Shown here: in pieces, positions 5,892-6,958 of the stretch
Layout: every line of letters starts with the position of its first letter
Position numbering within the stretch: the first letter of the stretch is position 1
Made by a program: the position numbers and the translations under genes
NCBI GenBank assembly: GCA_023386515.1
Contig: JAEWJQ010000033.1
Span: forward strand, 1-6,958
From: Pseudomonadota bacterium
GTDB lineage: Bacteria > Pseudomonadota > Alphaproteobacteria > Sphingomonadales > Sphingomonadaceae
Length of the DNA: 6,958 bases
Reading direction: 5' to 3'
Notes under the pieces: model-generated
Database searches by the model: none
The model's input: the letters and a program-made list of their open reading frames with translations, nothing else
Told to the model about the DNA's origin: nothing

Positions 5892-6916
5892 CCGATACCG
5901 GACGCCGCCTGTTCGTGGCCGGCGCGCTGACGCTGCTGGCCGAGCCGGCCTTCGCCGCGACGACTGCCCCACGCGAGCGCTTTCCCGATCCGCTGGTCCG
6001 CCAGCGCGCCGACGCGCAGGTCTTCCGCCATAGCGACGGCTGGTATTACATGACCGGCTCCGTTCCCGAATACGACCGATTGGTGTTGCGCCGGGCCCGC
6101 TCCATCGCCGGTCTGGCTACAGCCAAGGAGGCGGTGCTGTGGCGGCATCCGGCCAGCGGGCCGATGTCGGGGTTCATCTGGGCGCCGGAACTGCACCTGA
6201 TCGACGGCCAGTGGATCATGTATTTCGCCGCCGGGCCGAGCGGCGGCGGCGCCGACGTCTTCCGCATCCGGACCTTCGCCCTGCGCTGCGACGGGCGCGA
6301 CCCAATGACCGGACGCTGGTCCGAGCTCGGCCAGCTGCAGACGCCGTGGGACAGCTTCACGCTGGATTCGACCAGCTTCGTGCATCGCGGCACGCGTTAT
6401 CTCGCCTGGGCGCAGCGCGAGCCGGGAATCGACACCAACAGCAACATCTACCTCGCGCCGCTTGCCACGCCGTTGACGCTGGCGGCGCGTCCCGCCCGGC
6501 TGACCGTGCCGACGCTGCCCTGGGAGGTGCGCGGCTACAAGGTGGCGGAGGCGCCGGCGCTGCTCGCGCATGGCGGCAAGCTGTTCCTGACCTATTCGGC
6601 GAGCGCAACGGACTCGCGCTATTGCATGGGCATGCTGACCGCCGACGCCGCCAGCGACATCATGGACCCGGCGAATTGGACCAAGTCGCAGCAGCCGGTC
6701 TTCCAAACCTCGGCCGCCCATCATCGCTTCGGACCCGGTCACAACAGCTTCACCGTCGATCACGCGGGGCGCGACGTGCTGATCTATCACGCGCGGGATT
6801 ACGACAAGATCGTCGGCGATCCACTGTTCGACCCGAACCGCCATACCCGCGCGAAATACTTCCGCTACCGGCCCGATGGCACGCCCGATTTCGGTGTGCC
6901 CGGAGAGGTCATTTGA
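5888..6916 (+). CDS. GH43 subfamily-26-like exo-1,5-alpha-L-arabinofuranosidase, exported (possible Tat signal)
   Basis: Releases L-arabinose from ends of alpha-1,5-arabino-oligosaccharides, 342 residues, overlapping the upstream stop by 4 nt (ATGA). The N-terminus MTDTGRRLFVAGALTLLA...AFA resembles a twin-arginine signal (RRLF, modest hydrophobic core, cleavage after AFA near 23). Catalytic candidates are base D42 in QRADAQV, pKa modulator D160 in TLDSTSF and acid E221 in KVAEAPALL; the D160-E221 spacing of 61 equals that I recall for Streptomyces Araf43A. Family landmarks are TGSVPEYDRLVLRRA, GFIWAPELHLIDG, IMYFAAGPSGG, YLAWAQ, TYSASATDSRYCMGML, GPGHNSFT (H285) and DPNRHTRAKYF near the C-terminus. 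Length is standard for a single-domain enzyme. Relatives I recall have Pro after the base (RADP); here it is Ala. It is the fourth and last complete gene of the operon. Alpha-N-arabinofuranosidase is a safer general name if the subfamily is wrong. Confidence 0.9.
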   Translation: MTDTGRRLFVAGALTLLAEPAFAATTAPRERFPDPLVRQRADAQVFRHSDGWYYMTGSVPEYDRLVLRRARSIAGLATAKEAVLWRHPASGPMSGFIWAPELHLIDGQWIMYFAAGPSGGGADVFRIRTFALRCDGRDPMTGRWSELGQLQTPWDSFTLDSTSFVHRGTRYLAWAQREPGIDTNSNIYLAPLATPLTLAARPARLTVPTLPWEVRGYKVAEAPALLAHGGKLFLTYSASATDSRYCMGMLTADAASDIMDPANWTKSQQPVFQTSAAHHRFGPGHNSFTVDHAGRDVLIYHARDYDKIVGDPLFDPNRHTRAKYFRYRPDGTPDFGVPGEVI

Positions 6917-6944
6917 GGCCAATAACGGGCCAGCTGATTGAGAC

Positions 6945-6958
6945 GAGGGTATGTGATG
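6945..6958 (+). other. Probable ribosome site and start codon of a fifth operon gene
   Basis: After the stop at 6914-6916, GAGGG at 6945-6949 is followed 6 nt later by an ATG filling the last three bases (6956-6958). The other ATG, at 6951, meets TGA at once. The 39-bp gap from the previous stop contains no hairpin or T-run that would end transcription. Only the start is present, so nothing can be said of the product. Confidence 0.4.

Noticed and set aside
4800..6922. Minus-strand open frames of 390 and 377 codons opposite the two GH43 genes
   Set aside because: Shadows of high-GC coding sequence; they overlap each other and lack ribosome sites and recognisable domains.
1..6958. Mobile elements, CRISPR arrays, tRNA or rRNA genes
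   Set aside because: I saw no transposase or integrase motifs, no regularly spaced repeats, no tRNA-like cloverleaf and no rRNA sequence.

Overview
The window reads as part of a carbohydrate-utilisation locus from a Gram-negative, high-GC alphaproteobacterium, most likely a sphingomonad or close relative. The grounds are the strong G/C bias at third codon positions, a large TonB-dependent outer-membrane receptor of the Xanthomonas/Caulobacter/sphingomonad type, and a string of exported glycoside hydrolases with Shine-Dalgarno sites and 4-nt gene overlaps. The taxonomic call is inference; there is no RNA gene or phylogenetic marker here.

Layout. Positions 1-2128 (minus strand) hold the first 709 codons of a TonB-dependent receptor, cut at its 3' end by the window edge. 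A divergent intergenic region of about 200 bp (2129-2336) carries inverted and direct repeats that could be operators. From there four exported enzymes run on the plus strand as one tight operon: a clan GH-A (GH5-like) hydrolase (ending 3746), a GH93-type six-bladed propeller (3751-4854), a GH43 endo-1,5-alpha-L-arabinanase (4851-5891) and a GH43 subfamily-26-like exo-alpha-L-arabinofuranosidase (5888-6916). The intergenic gaps are 4 bp, -4 bp and -4 bp. A Shine-Dalgarno-like GAGGG and an ATG in the last bases suggest the operon goes on beyond the window.

How it fits together. Three of the four enzymes point to alpha-1,5-linked L-arabinan, the pectin side chain. The endo-arabinanase would cut the backbone, the GH93 enzyme would remove arabinobiose from non-reducing ends, and the GH43_26-like enzyme would release arabinose from the oligosaccharides. 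The divergently transcribed receptor is the natural candidate to carry arabino-oligosaccharides across the outer membrane. The GH-A enzyme is the odd member: its family is usually auto-labelled cellulase or 1,4-beta-xylanase, and its place in an arabinan cluster makes that label doubtful. No SusD-like protein, inner-membrane transporter, cytoplasmic arabinose pathway gene or transcription factor lies within the window.

The points most worth a second look are the unassigned specificity of the GH-A enzyme, its anomalous 77-codon leader, a bacterial GH93 in a complete arabinan set, and a possible Tat signal on only the last enzyme.
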